Shown: positions 33,591 through 41,803 of the stretch, piece by piece
Numbering within the stretch: position 1 is the stretch's first letter
Layout of the letters: the number at the start of each line of letters is the position of its first letter
Assembly (NCBI RefSeq): GCF_022810405.1
Contig: NZ_JALGQE010000005.1
Span: 248,001-312,000, forward strand
From: Rhodococcus sp. ARC_M5
GTDB taxonomy: Bacteria; Actinomycetota; Actinomycetes; Mycobacteriales; Mycobacteriaceae
Direction: 5' to 3'
Length of the DNA: 64,000 nt
Translations under genes and position numbers: made by a program
The notes under the pieces: model-generated
Databases searched by the model: none
What the model saw: the letters and a program-made list of their open reading frames with translations, nothing else
What the model was told of the DNA's origin: nothing

Positions 33591-33664
33591 CGCCCGCCGG
33601 TCCACTCAACGTGACATTGACCCCCGAAAGGGCCACCAAATGTCACATTGAGTACCGGCGGGCG
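33591..33664. repeat. Long intergenic inverted repeat after ino1
   Basis: Outer arms CGCCCGCCGGT / ACCGGCGGGCG (11 bp, perfect) are nested around ACTCAACGTGACATT / AATGTCACATTGAGT (one mismatch) and a central CCC-GAAA-GGG. The whole 74 nt would fold into one hairpin. The single mismatch is C-A in the plus-strand RNA but a G-U wobble in the minus-strand RNA. It lies between the convergent ino1 and NTF2-like genes and can end transcription from both, or may be a dispersed palindromic element. Confidence 0.75.
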
Positions 33665-33669
33665 TTCGG

Positions 33670-34020
33670 TTATCCGGCCGCGAGGATGGCCCGGGGATCG
33701 AAGGTCACCGTGATCTCCCTGATTCTTCCGGCCTCGATTCGCTGCCAGTTGGCGGTAGCGGCCGGCGATGCGATCGACGTGTGCAGGTCGAACCACGTCA
33801 GTACGTTCGGACCGTCGACGAAGACGTGTGCGATATCGATGTCGGTGACGATCTCCGACATTCCTTTCAATCCGGCCACACATTCCGCGCCGTCGGCCGC
33901 TGTTCCCAGTGGTCCCCGGAACGTCGCGTCCACGTGCAGGATCGACGCCAGAGTGTCGAAGTCCTTTTCTTTCCAGGCCTCGAAGTAGGTCGCTGCAACT
34001 TGTTTCGGTGTCTGTGTCAT
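33670..34020 (-). CDS. NTF2-like (SnoaL-type) protein
   Basis: A 116-residue alpha+beta cone-fold protein: TPKQVAATYFEAWKEKDFDTLASILHVDATFRGPLG is the typical start, followed by the hydrophobic strands (HVFVDGPNVLTWFDLH, REITVTFDPR). No catalytic residues can be assigned with confidence. ATG 34020 is chosen by homology; the frame is open to 34086 without a useful start signal. It ends just past the inverted repeat after ino1. Confidence 0.8.
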   Translation of the reverse strand: MTQTPKQVAATYFEAWKEKDFDTLASILHVDATFRGPLGTAADGAECVAGLKGMSEIVTDIDIAHVFVDGPNVLTWFDLHTSIASPAATANWQRIEAGRIREITVTFDPRAILAAG

Positions 34021-34117
34021 GACATCGAGTCTCGAACGCCCCGGGGCCAGAAGTCCAACAGTTGATTCCGCTGATTGCCAGAACATTTACTCATAGCCGC
34101 AGCTAGACAACACACGC

Positions 34118-34123
34118 TATCGT
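34118..34123 (+). promoter_or_regulatory. -10 hexamer of a leaderless transcript (TATCGT)
   Basis: TATCGT, 6 nt, then GTG 34130 with no ribosome site. Confidence 0.5.
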
Positions 34124-34129
34124 TCTGGC

Positions 34130-34549
34130 GTGGCCATCGATCCCACCTCGAAGCATCCGGTCCTCGAACGCGTCCGCGCGCTGGCGTTCGCCTACCCCGA
34201 GGTATCCGAGAAAATCTCACACGGTCGGCCGACTTTCCGCACCGCCTCGGTGTTCGTCTACTTCGGCGGTGGGGTCAAAGGCGGCGACCAATACGACCTC
34301 TCGATCCTCGTCAAATGCGAGAGCGTCGAGGAACAGCGCGCCTGCGAGCTCGAACCCCGGTACTTCCACCCCGCCTATCTCGGCCCGGCCGGCTGGGTGG
34401 GATTCGACCTGAGTGATGCCGACGACGACGTCTGGGCCGAGGCCGCCGAATTGATCGACTGCAGCTACCGCGTGACTGCCCCGAAGCGCAACATCGCCAG
34501 ACTGAATTCCGGTGAGGGCCCGAATCTGGGGACTCAGCAATGGAATTGA
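34130..34549 (+). CDS. MmcQ/YjbR family protein
   Basis: A 139-residue protein of the MmcQ/YjbR family (double-wing DNA-binding fold). Typical segments are LAFAYPEVSEKISHGRPTFRTASVFVYFGG and HPAYLGPAGWVGFDLSD, ending with a helix and APKRNIARL. The role in the cell is not established. The GTG start is supported by a TATCGT six bases upstream. It overlaps the LysR gene by 10 nt, so the pair is co-transcribed. Confidence 0.87.
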   Translation: MAIDPTSKHPVLERVRALAFAYPEVSEKISHGRPTFRTASVFVYFGGGVKGGDQYDLSILVKCESVEEQRACELEPRYFHPAYLGPAGWVGFDLSDADDDVWAEAAELIDCSYRVTAPKRNIARLNSGEGPNLGTQQWN

Positions 34550-35427
34550 GACAGCTGGAGTACTTCGTCGCGGTGGCCGAGGAAGCGAACTTCACTCGCG
34601 CAGCAGCCCGGGTGCACATCAGCCAATCCGGCGTCAGCGCCCAGATCCGAGCGCTCGAACGCGAACTCGGAGCCGAGTTGATCGACAGATCGGGCGGCAC
34701 AGCAACATTGACCACCGCCGGTCAGGCCGCGCTGACGCAAGCCCGTGCGACACTGGCCGCTGCCGGCTCGGTCAGGCAATCCGTCGACGACGTTGCCGGA
34801 CTCCTGCGCGGCTCGCTTCGCGTCGGAATGGTCACCGCCTGCACTGTCCCACCACTGTTCGACGCGTTGGCCCGCTTCCATTCGGCGCACCCTGGCGTCG
34901 AACTGGCTCTCCAGGAGGGTAATTCGGATCGCTTGGTCGCCGATGTGCGCGCCGGAGAATTGGACATCGCACTCGTCGGTGTCGCAGCTCAGGCCCCGGA
35001 CGGATTGGCATCGATGGTGGTGATCGACGAGCGAATCGTCGCGGCCGTTCCACCGCAGCACCCTCTGGCAGCACAGGACGAGGCGACGTTGGCGCAGGTG
35101 TGCGAGCACCCGATCGTGGCCCTTCCGCCAGGCACCGGCATCCGTGCGGTATTCGACCGGGACTGTGCCGGAGTAGGACTCGCACCGTCGATCATGTTGC
35201 AGGCCAGCGCCCCCGACGCCGTGGCCGACCTCGCTGCCCGCGGCTTGGGGGTGGCGATTCTCAGCGCATCGATGATGGACACCTACGGCGATCGATTGAC
35301 CGCGGTGGAACTGACGGACTCGACCACCGCAGCACTGTTGGCGCTCGTCTGGGCACCGCAGCCGAACGCCGCGTCCGCGAAGTTGGTCTCGATGGCCGAA
35401 GACGCCTTCGGTCCCGCTGCACTCTGA
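34540..35427 (+). CDS. LysR-family transcriptional regulator
   Basis: A 295-residue LysR regulator of normal length. The HTH is at residues 2-60 (ELRQLEYFVAVAEEANFTRAAARVHISQSGVSAQIRALERELGAELIDR). The periplasmic-binding-like effector domain starts at about residue 88 (GSLRVGMVTACTVPPL). Divergent target genes are absent; the nearest partners are the overlapping MmcQ gene and the downstream DUF5313 gene. The effector is unknown. Confidence 0.92.
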   Translation: MELRQLEYFVAVAEEANFTRAAARVHISQSGVSAQIRALERELGAELIDRSGGTATLTTAGQAALTQARATLAAAGSVRQSVDDVAGLLRGSLRVGMVTACTVPPLFDALARFHSAHPGVELALQEGNSDRLVADVRAGELDIALVGVAAQAPDGLASMVVIDERIVAAVPPQHPLAAQDEATLAQVCEHPIVALPPGTGIRAVFDRDCAGVGLAPSIMLQASAPDAVADLAARGLGVAILSASMMDTYGDRLTAVELTDSTTAALLALVWAPQPNAASAKLVSMAEDAFGPAAL

Positions 35428-35501
35428 TCGCATTCGGAACAAAGGTCCTTCGGCGCGGCTGACGGGACCTCGTACCCCAGCGCCGGGCGCACCTGCGAAC
35501 C

Positions 35502-35507
35502 TACGGT
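35502..35507 (+). promoter_or_regulatory. -10 hexamer of a leaderless transcript (TACGGT)
   Basis: TACGGT, 6 nt, then ATG 35514, which drives the DUF5313-peroxiredoxin pair. Confidence 0.5.
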
Positions 35508-35513
35508 CGAGGC

Positions 35514-35882
35514 ATGAAAACTCCCACCTTCGGTCAGCGTCTGCGCTACGACGTCGGCGGCGTCCTCCCGGACGACCTGCAGGACTGGGTTCTGCACGAC
35601 CTGACCGGACGTGGATCCACACAGCGCTATCTGGCCCGATTCCTCGTTCCACTCGTCGCCGTGCTCTTGCTCTTCCTCCTGTTCCCAGGGCCGAACTGGA
35701 TTGCGGGTCTGATGATGCTGCTCATCTTCGTCCCCGTCGTCTACTTCGCCTCCGCACTGCATCTGATCTACAGGGCGTTCCGGCTCGGGCAGCACGGGAT
35801 CGATGCAGCGTCGATTCCACGCGCCACGTCCGGCGCAGTGCGAGACCGCGAAACTTACGAGGCCAACTACAGGCACCCGTGA
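35514..35882 (+). CDS. DUF5313 membrane protein
   Basis: A 122-residue protein matching the DUF5313 family of Mycobacteriales: PTFGQRLRYDVGGVLPDDLQDWVLHDLTGRGSTQRYLARF precedes two adjacent helices (residues about 43-60 and 64-84). A basic tail ending TYEANYR follows. Function unknown. Leaderless start. It overlaps the peroxiredoxin start by 4 nt (GTGA), which suggests a joint oxidative-stress role; that is inference. Confidence 0.85.
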   Translation: MKTPTFGQRLRYDVGGVLPDDLQDWVLHDLTGRGSTQRYLARFLVPLVAVLLLFLLFPGPNWIAGLMMLLIFVPVVYFASALHLIYRAFRLGQHGIDAASIPRATSGAVRDRETYEANYRHP

Positions 35883-36580
35883 CCGACGTCGTAATGCCTC
35901 GAATCGGTGACCGCGCTCCGTCGTTCACAGCGATGACCACTCAGGGGCCTATCGACTTTCCCGACGACTACCGCGGAAAATGGGTCATATTCTTTTCGCA
36001 CCCCGCAGATTTCACACCCGTCTGCACCAGTGAGTTCATAACATTCGCTGCCATGTCCGACGAATTGCGTGAGTACAACACCGAATTGGTCGGTCTGTCG
36101 ATCGATGGGCTGTACAGCCATATCGCGTGGTTACGTACGATCAAGGACAAGATCAGCTTCAACGGTATGTCCGGTGTCGAGGTGAAGTTCCCTCTGGTCG
36201 AGGACATCTCGATGGACATCGCGCGCGCGTACGGCATGATCATGCCCGGTGAGAGCACGTCGAAGGCAGTGCGGGCAGTGTTCGTCGTAGACCCGATCGG
36301 TGTGGTGCGCGCAGTGATCTACTACCCGCTGAGCACCGGCCGGAACTTCGACGAAATCCTGCGTCTGATCAAGGCCCTACAGACCGCCGACGCATTCGAT
36401 GTTGCAACTCCGGCAGATTGGCGTCCGGGTGATCCGGTCATCGTGCCACCGGCCGGTTCGTGCGGATCGGCTGCAGACCGAATGGACGGCACCGACTCCG
36501 ACGTCGACTGCCAGGATTGGTTCTTCTGCACACGAGAGATCAGTGCCGAAGACATCGAAGGTGCGATCCGCGCACGCTGA
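35879..36580 (+). CDS. Prx6-type peroxiredoxin
   Basis: A 233-residue thiol peroxidase that reduces peroxides. The peroxidatic cysteine is C49 in the family motif HPADFTPVCTSE. The arm RNFDEILRLIKALQTAD and the C-terminal CQDWFFCTREI carry two further Cys, as in archaeal-type Prx6 enzymes where one resolves the sulfenic acid. One more Cys lies in GSCGSAAD. The usual length of this subfamily is 210-235. GTG 35879 is fixed by the 4-nt overlap with the preceding gene. Confidence 0.92.
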   Translation: MTDVVMPRIGDRAPSFTAMTTQGPIDFPDDYRGKWVIFFSHPADFTPVCTSEFITFAAMSDELREYNTELVGLSIDGLYSHIAWLRTIKDKISFNGMSGVEVKFPLVEDISMDIARAYGMIMPGESTSKAVRAVFVVDPIGVVRAVIYYPLSTGRNFDEILRLIKALQTADAFDVATPADWRPGDPVIVPPAGSCGSAADRMDGTDSDVDCQDWFFCTREISAEDIEGAIRAR

Positions 36581-36583
36581 CAG

Positions 36584-36757
36584 TCAGCGAATCTTCTTGA
36601 CCGTGAACCACAGTGCTATCAGCAGACCCAGCAGCGCCACCGACGGCAGTACGCCGGGATCACCTCCGATGATCCCGGCTACAGCGAAACCGAGAGCAAC
36701 CAGCGCGAAGAACCCGAGAATGCCTGCCAACAACTGCAGATGATCCTGAGCCGTCAC
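36584..36757 (-). CDS. 57-residue two-helix membrane protein after sugB
   Basis: A small gene with GTG start overlapping the sugB stop by 4 nt (GTGA). The product starts VTAQDHLQLLAGILGFFALV, has a second helix PSVALLGLLIALWF and ends with the basic KKIR. The two hydrophobic helices and the coupled start support a real protein. It sits where a transport operon would often carry its ATPase gene, but it is far too short for that. Role unknown; possibly a small accessory subunit. Confidence 0.6.
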   Translation of the reverse strand: MTAQDHLQLLAGILGFFALVALGFAVAGIIGGDPGVLPSVALLGLLIALWFTVKKIR

Positions 36758-37575
36758 GACTTGACGCCACCTGCGGTCAGTCCGGAGATGATGCGGCGCT
36801 GGAACAGCAACACCATGATCACCAGTGGAATCGCCACGATGGTGCCCGCGGCCATGATCGCCGCATACGGCACCACGAGCGGATCGTTGCCGGTGAACCG
36901 CGCGATGGCCACGGTCACCGGTTCGGTCTTGTCACTCGAGAGCTGACTGGCCAGCAAGTACTCATTCACCGCTGCGATGAACGCGAGGATTGCAGTGGTG
37001 AACAGAGCGGGTGCTGCCAGAGGCAGCATCACCAGACGGAACGCCTGGAAGCGTCCGGCACCGTCGATCCGCGCGGCTTCTTCGAGTTCCCAGGGTAATT
37101 CGGCGAAGAACGCCGCCAGCGTATAGATCGTCAGCGGTAGGACGAACGAGATGTTGGGGATCACCATCGCCTGGTAGCTACCGATCCACCCGATGTTGGT
37201 GAAGAACTGGAACAGCGGGGTCACCAATGCGACGACGGGGAACATCGACGCACCCAGGATGATGCCCGTCACCACGTACTTGAAGCGAAAGTCGATGCGC
37301 GAGAGCGCGTATGCCGTGAAGATGCCGATGACCAACGCGATCAGGGTGGTCGCGCCGCCCACGATCAGGCTATTGGCCACCGCACGCAGGAAGTTGTTTC
37401 CGTTCGCCGTCGACAGGGCGGTCTCGAAATTTTGCCAGGTGACGTGCGTCGGCCAGGGCGTCGTATCGAACGTGTAGCGCGGGTCGCGGAATGCAGTGAC
37501 GACCATCCAGTAGAACGGTGCCAACCCCCACACCAGGATGATGACGACACCGAGATAGATGCGGGCCTGCTTCAT
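36754..37575 (-). CDS. sugB: Trehalose-type ABC permease SugB
   Basis: A 273-residue MalG-type permease with six helices. The EAA loop that contacts the ATPase is ELPWELEEAARIDGAGRFQAFRLVMLPLAAPAL. ATG 37575 overlaps the sugA stop by 4 nt and gives the normal family length; the longer open frame upstream is a shadow of sugA. The operon order lpqY-sugA-sugB matches the mycobacterial trehalose recycling importer, but sugC is missing here. Confidence 0.88.
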   Translation of the reverse strand: MKQARIYLGVVIILVWGLAPFYWMVVTAFRDPRYTFDTTPWPTHVTWQNFETALSTANGNNFLRAVANSLIVGGATTLIALVIGIFTAYALSRIDFRFKYVVTGIILGASMFPVVALVTPLFQFFTNIGWIGSYQAMVIPNISFVLPLTIYTLAAFFAELPWELEEAARIDGAGRFQAFRLVMLPLAAPALFTTAILAFIAAVNEYLLASQLSSDKTEPVTVAIARFTGNDPLVVPYAAIMAAGTIVAIPLVIMVLLFQRRIISGLTAGGVKS

Positions 37576-38618
37576 CGACCGGCCCCCTTGCGCTGGGTTT
37601 CCTGTGTAGCAACGGCATTGGCTCCGAGGAACTTCACCAGGATGAAGGCCACCATGAAGATCATGATGAACGAGATGGTCGACAGCGACGCAGCGCTGTT
37701 GAATCCCTGCCGGATCTGCTCCACCACCAGGATGGAGATGGTTCGAGTGGCGGGGTTGCCCTCGGTGAGGATGGCGGGCAGGTCGTACATGCGCAGTGCG
37801 TCCATGGTGCGGAACAGAATTGCCACCATCAGCGCTGGCTTGACCAGCGGCAGTGTGATCTTGGTGAAACGCTGCCACGCCGATGCCCCGTCGACCCGCG
37901 CCGCTTCGTAGACGTCGGCGGGAATCATCTGCAAGCCGGCCAGAATCAGCAGCGCCATGAACGGCGTCGTCTTCCACACGTCGGCGATGATGACGGCGAA
38001 ACGAGCGGGCCACGCGTCACCGGTCCACAGAATGTTCGTTCCCAGAATGCGATTGGCGATGCCGTCGTACGCGAAGATGAAGTACCAGAGCTTGGCCGTG
38101 ACCGCCGTCGGGATCGCCCAGGGGATCAGGATCGCCGCGCGCAGCAGAGCGCGTCCGGCAAAGGTCTTACCCATGATCACCGCCATCGCGAAGCCGATGA
38201 CCACCTCGATGGATACCGTCACGACCGTGAAGAACGCGGTGTTGCCGACCGCGCCCCAGAATTGCGAACCGAGAGTTCCCGGCGGGCAGGGCACCAGCGT
38301 GCCCGAGGCCGAGGTGCACTGCTGCAGAATCCAATGCGTGTAGTTGTCGAAGCCGGCAGAACCACCGGTGACGAACATGCCGGTGTCGGGATCGAGGCCG
38401 GGATCCTTGGAGAAGGACATGACGAGGGCTCGGATCACCGGGTAGACGATGACGATCGCGAGGATCACCAGCGTCGGTGCGATCAACAGCCAAGCCCGAC
38501 CCGGCGTCAGGCCGAAGCGCTTGTTCTTGGACCGCACATGCCGACCGCGGCCGGGGGACGAGCCCCCGGCCGCGGTGGTTGCGCCGGCCCCACTGGTCAC
38601 ACCAGCAGGTACAGCCAT
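37572..38618 (-). CDS. sugA: Trehalose-type ABC permease SugA
   Basis: A 348-residue MalF-type permease. A Gly/Ala-rich cytoplasmic tail (residues 1-40) leads into helix 1 (AWLLIAPTLVILAIVIVYPVIRALVM). A periplasmic loop with two cysteines (LQQCTSASGTLVPCPPG) could form a disulfide. The EAA loop is ADVYEAARVDGASAWQRFTKITLPLVKPAL. GGGAGAACC lies before the ATG. It follows lpqY by 14 nt and overlaps sugB. Confidence 0.88.
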   Translation of the reverse strand: MAVPAGVTSGAGATTAAGGSSPGRGRHVRSKNKRFGLTPGRAWLLIAPTLVILAIVIVYPVIRALVMSFSKDPGLDPDTGMFVTGGSAGFDNYTHWILQQCTSASGTLVPCPPGTLGSQFWGAVGNTAFFTVVTVSIEVVIGFAMAVIMGKTFAGRALLRAAILIPWAIPTAVTAKLWYFIFAYDGIANRILGTNILWTGDAWPARFAVIIADVWKTTPFMALLILAGLQMIPADVYEAARVDGASAWQRFTKITLPLVKPALMVAILFRTMDALRMYDLPAILTEGNPATRTISILVVEQIRQGFNSAASLSTISFIMIFMVAFILVKFLGANAVATQETQRKGAGR

Positions 38619-38632
38619 TGGTTCTCCCGAAA

Positions 38633-39913
38633 TCAGTTGGCGCCGGCGGTTTCGATACCGGCCTGCATGTCCGTGATCGCCTGGTCGACGCTCTTCTCAC
38701 CCTTGATGGCGGCAGACACGTTGTCCTGCACAGCCTTCGAGACGGCCGGGTAGAACGGGGTGACGGGACGCGGGACGGCATTCTCGATGGATGCCTTCAA
38801 TGCGGGAAGGTACGGCATCGCGGCGATCAGTGCCGGATCGTCGTACAGCGACGACAGCACGGGCGGCAAAGCGCCCTCGGCGATGATGCGCTGAGCCTGC
38901 TCGCCCTGCATGAATCGCAGGAAGTCGGCAGCAGTGGCCTTGTTCTCGGAGTACGCGCTGATCGCGGCGTTGTATCCGCCGAGCGTCGAGGTGCCGACTC
39001 CGGTGACTCCGGGAAGCGGTGCGACCGAGTACTTGCCGGCCACGGCCGAACCTTCCTCCGCCGCGGTGCCGTAGACGTACGGCCAGTTGCGCAGGAACAA
39101 CGTCTGTCCGTCCTGGAACGCCTGCTGGCTCTCGGACTCCTTGAACGTGGTGTCCTGGGCCGGGATGACGCCGGTCTCGAACGCGGTGACCAGGGTCTGC
39201 AGTCCGGCCTTGGCTTCCGGGCTGTCGACGGTGGGGGTCTTGCCGTCTTCGGCGACGATCGATCCGCCGTGCGCGTTGATGATCTCCGACGCGTTGGCCG
39301 TCAGACCCTCGTAGGGCGCGAATTGCCCTGCGTAGCAGTCGATGTTGTTGTCCCTGGCAACCTGGCAGTCCTCGGTGAGCTCGGCCCAGGTGGTGGGTGC
39401 CTCGGGGAGCAGATCACTGCGGTAGTAGAGCAGTCCGCCGTTGGTGTTCTTGGGCGCGGCGTACTGCGTGCCGTTGTAGGTCGCACTCGCGACGGTCGCG
39501 GGCAGAACGCCTGCGTTGTCGAGTGCGAATTCGCCCTCGAGCGGCACGAGCCAGCCCTTGGCCGCGAACTCGGCGGTCCAGACGACGTCGAGTGCCATCA
39601 CGTCGTAGTCGCTCTGCTGTGCCTGGAGCTGCTGGACGAAGTCGTCGTGGGCCTGATCGGCGTCGGCGGACTGTTCCTTGAAGGTGACCTGCTCGTCGGG
39701 GTGGCTGGAGTTCCACTCCGAGATGATCTGCTGGACGACACCGGTCTCGGTGGTGTCCTGGCCCTCTACATAGGTGATAGGTCCACGGCCGTCGGCGTTT
39801 TCGGATGCAGCACCCGAATCGCCACTCGAACCGCTGTCGCTCGAACATCCGGTGAGCGTCAGCAGCGTGGCTGCCGTTGCAACCACCGCCACCTTCGTGA
39901 TCAAAGACGCCAT
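38633..39913 (-). CDS. lpqY: LpqY-like sugar-binding lipoprotein
   Basis: A 426-residue extracellular binding lipoprotein. The signal peptide ends in the lipobox LTGC (C23). The core DVMALDVVWTAEFAAKGWLVPL closely matches M. tuberculosis LpqY, the trehalose-binding protein of LpqY-SugABC. ATG 39913 is preferred over 39925 because GGAGAG lies 5 nt upstream. First gene of the three- or four-gene minus-strand operon. The ligand is inferred from the LpqY relationship; other disaccharides are possible. Confidence 0.88.
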   Translation of the reverse strand: MASLITKVAVVATAATLLTLTGCSSDSGSSGDSGAASENADGRGPITYVEGQDTTETGVVQQIISEWNSSHPDEQVTFKEQSADADQAHDDFVQQLQAQQSDYDVMALDVVWTAEFAAKGWLVPLEGEFALDNAGVLPATVASATYNGTQYAAPKNTNGGLLYYRSDLLPEAPTTWAELTEDCQVARDNNIDCYAGQFAPYEGLTANASEIINAHGGSIVAEDGKTPTVDSPEAKAGLQTLVTAFETGVIPAQDTTFKESESQQAFQDGQTLFLRNWPYVYGTAAEEGSAVAGKYSVAPLPGVTGVGTSTLGGYNAAISAYSENKATAADFLRFMQGEQAQRIIAEGALPPVLSSLYDDPALIAAMPYLPALKASIENAVPRPVTPFYPAVSKAVQDNVSAAIKGEKSVDQAITDMQAGIETAGAN

Positions 39914-40088
39914 TGTTCTCTCCACTTACTTCTACGCGGTGGTATGTGCCCGGAGATGGGCACGCAGAATCTCGCTGTGATGCTCCCCCGACACATATGT
40001 CGATGGGTACTGTGGCACACATCGCACCGCGTAGTGGTCATTTCCGAGTTCCTGAATCGGTCAACCCGGACCTGTCGGAGTCGGCCGG

Positions 40089-40094
40089 TAACCT
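40089..40094 (+). promoter_or_regulatory. -10 hexamer of a leaderless transcript (TAACCT)
   Basis: TAACCT, 7 nt, then ATG 40102 with no ribosome site. Confidence 0.5.
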
Positions 40095-40101
40095 TTCGCT
40101 C

Positions 40102-40920
40102 ATGAGTTCGGACAAGATGCTGACGCGGATCGGCGGATTGCTGCGCCAGGCCGAGTCCACCGACAACCCCCACGAGGCCGAGGCCTTCATGGAGGCCGCT
40201 CAGCGTCTGGCGACGTCGGCATCGGTCGATCTTGCGGTGGCGCGTTCGCACAGCGCGTCCAGGGAGCGGCAGGCGACGCCCACCCAGAAGGTGATCCCCA
40301 TCGGAGAGCCGGGCAAGCGTGGGCTCAAGACCTACGTCCATCTGTTCGTGTCCATCGCACACGCCAACGATGTCCAGTGCGATGTGTCCCGATCGTCGAC
40401 GCAGGTGTTCGCCTACGGTTTCGACTCGGACATCGAGACCACCGAGGCCCTGTACTCCTCGTTGCTGATCCAGATGGTGCGAGCATCGGACGCGTACATC
40501 AAATCCGGTGCCTACAAGTCCGAGACGGCCATTCGTACCGTCACCGAGATCAAGAATCGGCGACGCTACACCCGGCGCGAGGTAGTGCCCGTCGCTGCCG
40601 TGACGGCCCGGTTGAACTTCCAGACTGCATTCGCGTCGCGCATCGGTCAACGGCTCGCGGAGGTCAAGAAGGACACCGAGGCGACAGCGATCGCCCAGGA
40701 ACAACAGGGTGCCGGTACCGCATTGGTGTTGCGCGACAAAGAGATCGAGCTACGCGACTACTACCGGCAGACCTCGACCGCGCGAGGACACTGGCGGGGC
40801 CAGAGCGCGAATGCCGGATACTCCGAGGGCGCACGGAAAGCCGGGGATCGAGCGGGGCGAAACGCGAAAATCGGTGCGCACGCCGAACTCGACCGAGCAA
40901 GCAGGCAGTTGGGTCGCTGA
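40102..40920 (+). CDS. DUF2786 domain protein
   Basis: A 272-residue protein. DUF2786 is at the N-terminus (DKMLTRIGGLLRQAESTDNPHEAEAFMEAAQRLATSASVDLAVA). The middle holds a conserved block (GLKTYVHLFVSIAHANDVQC) and the rest is a charged helical region. These proteins are common in actinobacteria and phages; the function is unknown. The upstream open frame is ignored because the leaderless -10 and the start of homology agree on ATG 40102. It is convergent with the MerR gene, with the stop codons adjacent. Confidence 0.82.
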   Translation: MSSDKMLTRIGGLLRQAESTDNPHEAEAFMEAAQRLATSASVDLAVARSHSASRERQATPTQKVIPIGEPGKRGLKTYVHLFVSIAHANDVQCDVSRSSTQVFAYGFDSDIETTEALYSSLLIQMVRASDAYIKSGAYKSETAIRTVTEIKNRRRYTRREVVPVAAVTARLNFQTAFASRIGQRLAEVKKDTEATAIAQEQQGAGTALVLRDKEIELRDYYRQTSTARGHWRGQSANAGYSEGARKAGDRAGRNAKIGAHAELDRASRQLGR

Positions 40921-41733
40921 CTAGGGCGTTCGTGTCGAGGCCGCGAATACCGGCCATCCGATTTCCGTGCGCCACAGCGACGAATCCTCTGTATCTCGTG
41001 GTCCGACGGCATAGACCTCGCGCACCGGTCCCGCAATGGCCATGCCGTTGGTCTCCACGTACACGCCCAGAGCTCCGTACGTGACGTCGATATCGACATG
41101 AGACCCGTGATGGACCGTCACCGCCAGTTCGGTGGGATGCAACGTCATCGGTCGAATTCTATTGGCGGACGGCGCAGTTGCGGTAGGCACGTACACCGTC
41201 ATGAGTCCACGACCTTCGGTGAACAGCTCGTTGTCGTACAGCCCGCCCGGTGGTCCGGTGGTGTCGGAAACGACCGAGTCGATCTCGGCCATCGCGTCGG
41301 AGTACCAACTCAGCACCTCGGATGCGTCGACCACCTCGGATACTGCTGCGACCGAACACTGTTCGGTGAGTACGCGGTTGACCTCGATGGTGGGCGGAGA
41401 CGGATCCAACAACCGGCGCAGTGCCGTCACCGCTGATCGGGTGTCGTCCAACTGCCGCTCGAGCCGAGTGAGGTGTTCGGTGATCAGTCGGGCTCGGGCG
41501 TCGGGATCAGGTGTGGTGACGATCGTCCGCACCTCACGCTCGGGCATCTGCATGCTGCGGAACCGACTGATGATCTGTGCCGTAGCGACCTGGTCCGTGG
41601 CGTAGTACCGGTAGCCGGAATGGTCGTCCACTGTCGCCGGCTCGAGCAGTCCCGACTCGTGATATCGACGCAGCGTCTTGACCGACAGGTGCGTGATCCG
41701 GGAGAACTCGCCGATCGTCAGCAATCCGTTCAT
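40921..41733 (-). CDS. MerR-family regulator with GyrI-like effector domain
   Basis: A 270-residue regulator. The MerR HTH (residues 3-70) is LLTIGEFSRITHLSVKTLRRYHESGLLEPATVDDHSGYRYY, then a dimerisation helix. A GyrI-like/Bmr-type drug-binding domain fills the C-terminal half (LAVTVHHGSHVDIDVTYGALGVYVE). Such proteins respond to small hydrophobic ligands. ATG 41733 is used; the upstream extension would read through the operator. It is divergent from the NTF2-like gene and is likely to control both through the palindromes at 41750-41787. Confidence 0.9.
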   Translation of the reverse strand: MNGLLTIGEFSRITHLSVKTLRRYHESGLLEPATVDDHSGYRYYATDQVATAQIISRFRSMQMPEREVRTIVTTPDPDARARLITEHLTRLERQLDDTRSAVTALRRLLDPSPPTIEVNRVLTEQCSVAAVSEVVDASEVLSWYSDAMAEIDSVVSDTTGPPGGLYDNELFTEGRGLMTVYVPTATAPSANRIRPMTLHPTELAVTVHHGSHVDIDVTYGALGVYVETNGMAIAGPVREVYAVGPRDTEDSSLWRTEIGWPVFAASTRTP

Positions 41734-41749
41734 GTCGATATTCTGACCC

Positions 41750-41787
41750 CTCCCCCTGGGGGAGAGTGGACTCTCCCTCTGGGGGAG
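41750..41787. promoter_or_regulatory. Two MerR-type palindromic operators
   Basis: CTCCCCCTGGGGGAG (41750-41764, perfect) and CTCCCTCTGGGGGAG (41773-41787, one change) are spaced 23 bp apart in the 70-bp divergent gap. They resemble the C/G-rich palindromes of drug-responsive MerR promoters. Confidence 0.7.
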
Positions 41788-41803
41788 GGGCGAGTCTCGG
41801 TTC

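Noticed and set aside
39989..40002. CGACACATATGTCG upstream of lpqY as a sugar-repressor operator
   Set aside because: The symmetry breaks in the centre and the site is 75 bp from the start codon; too weak.
38477..40105. A 542-codon plus-strand frame opposite sugA and lpqY
   Set aside because: Antisense shadow; the lipobox and permease motifs are on the minus strand.
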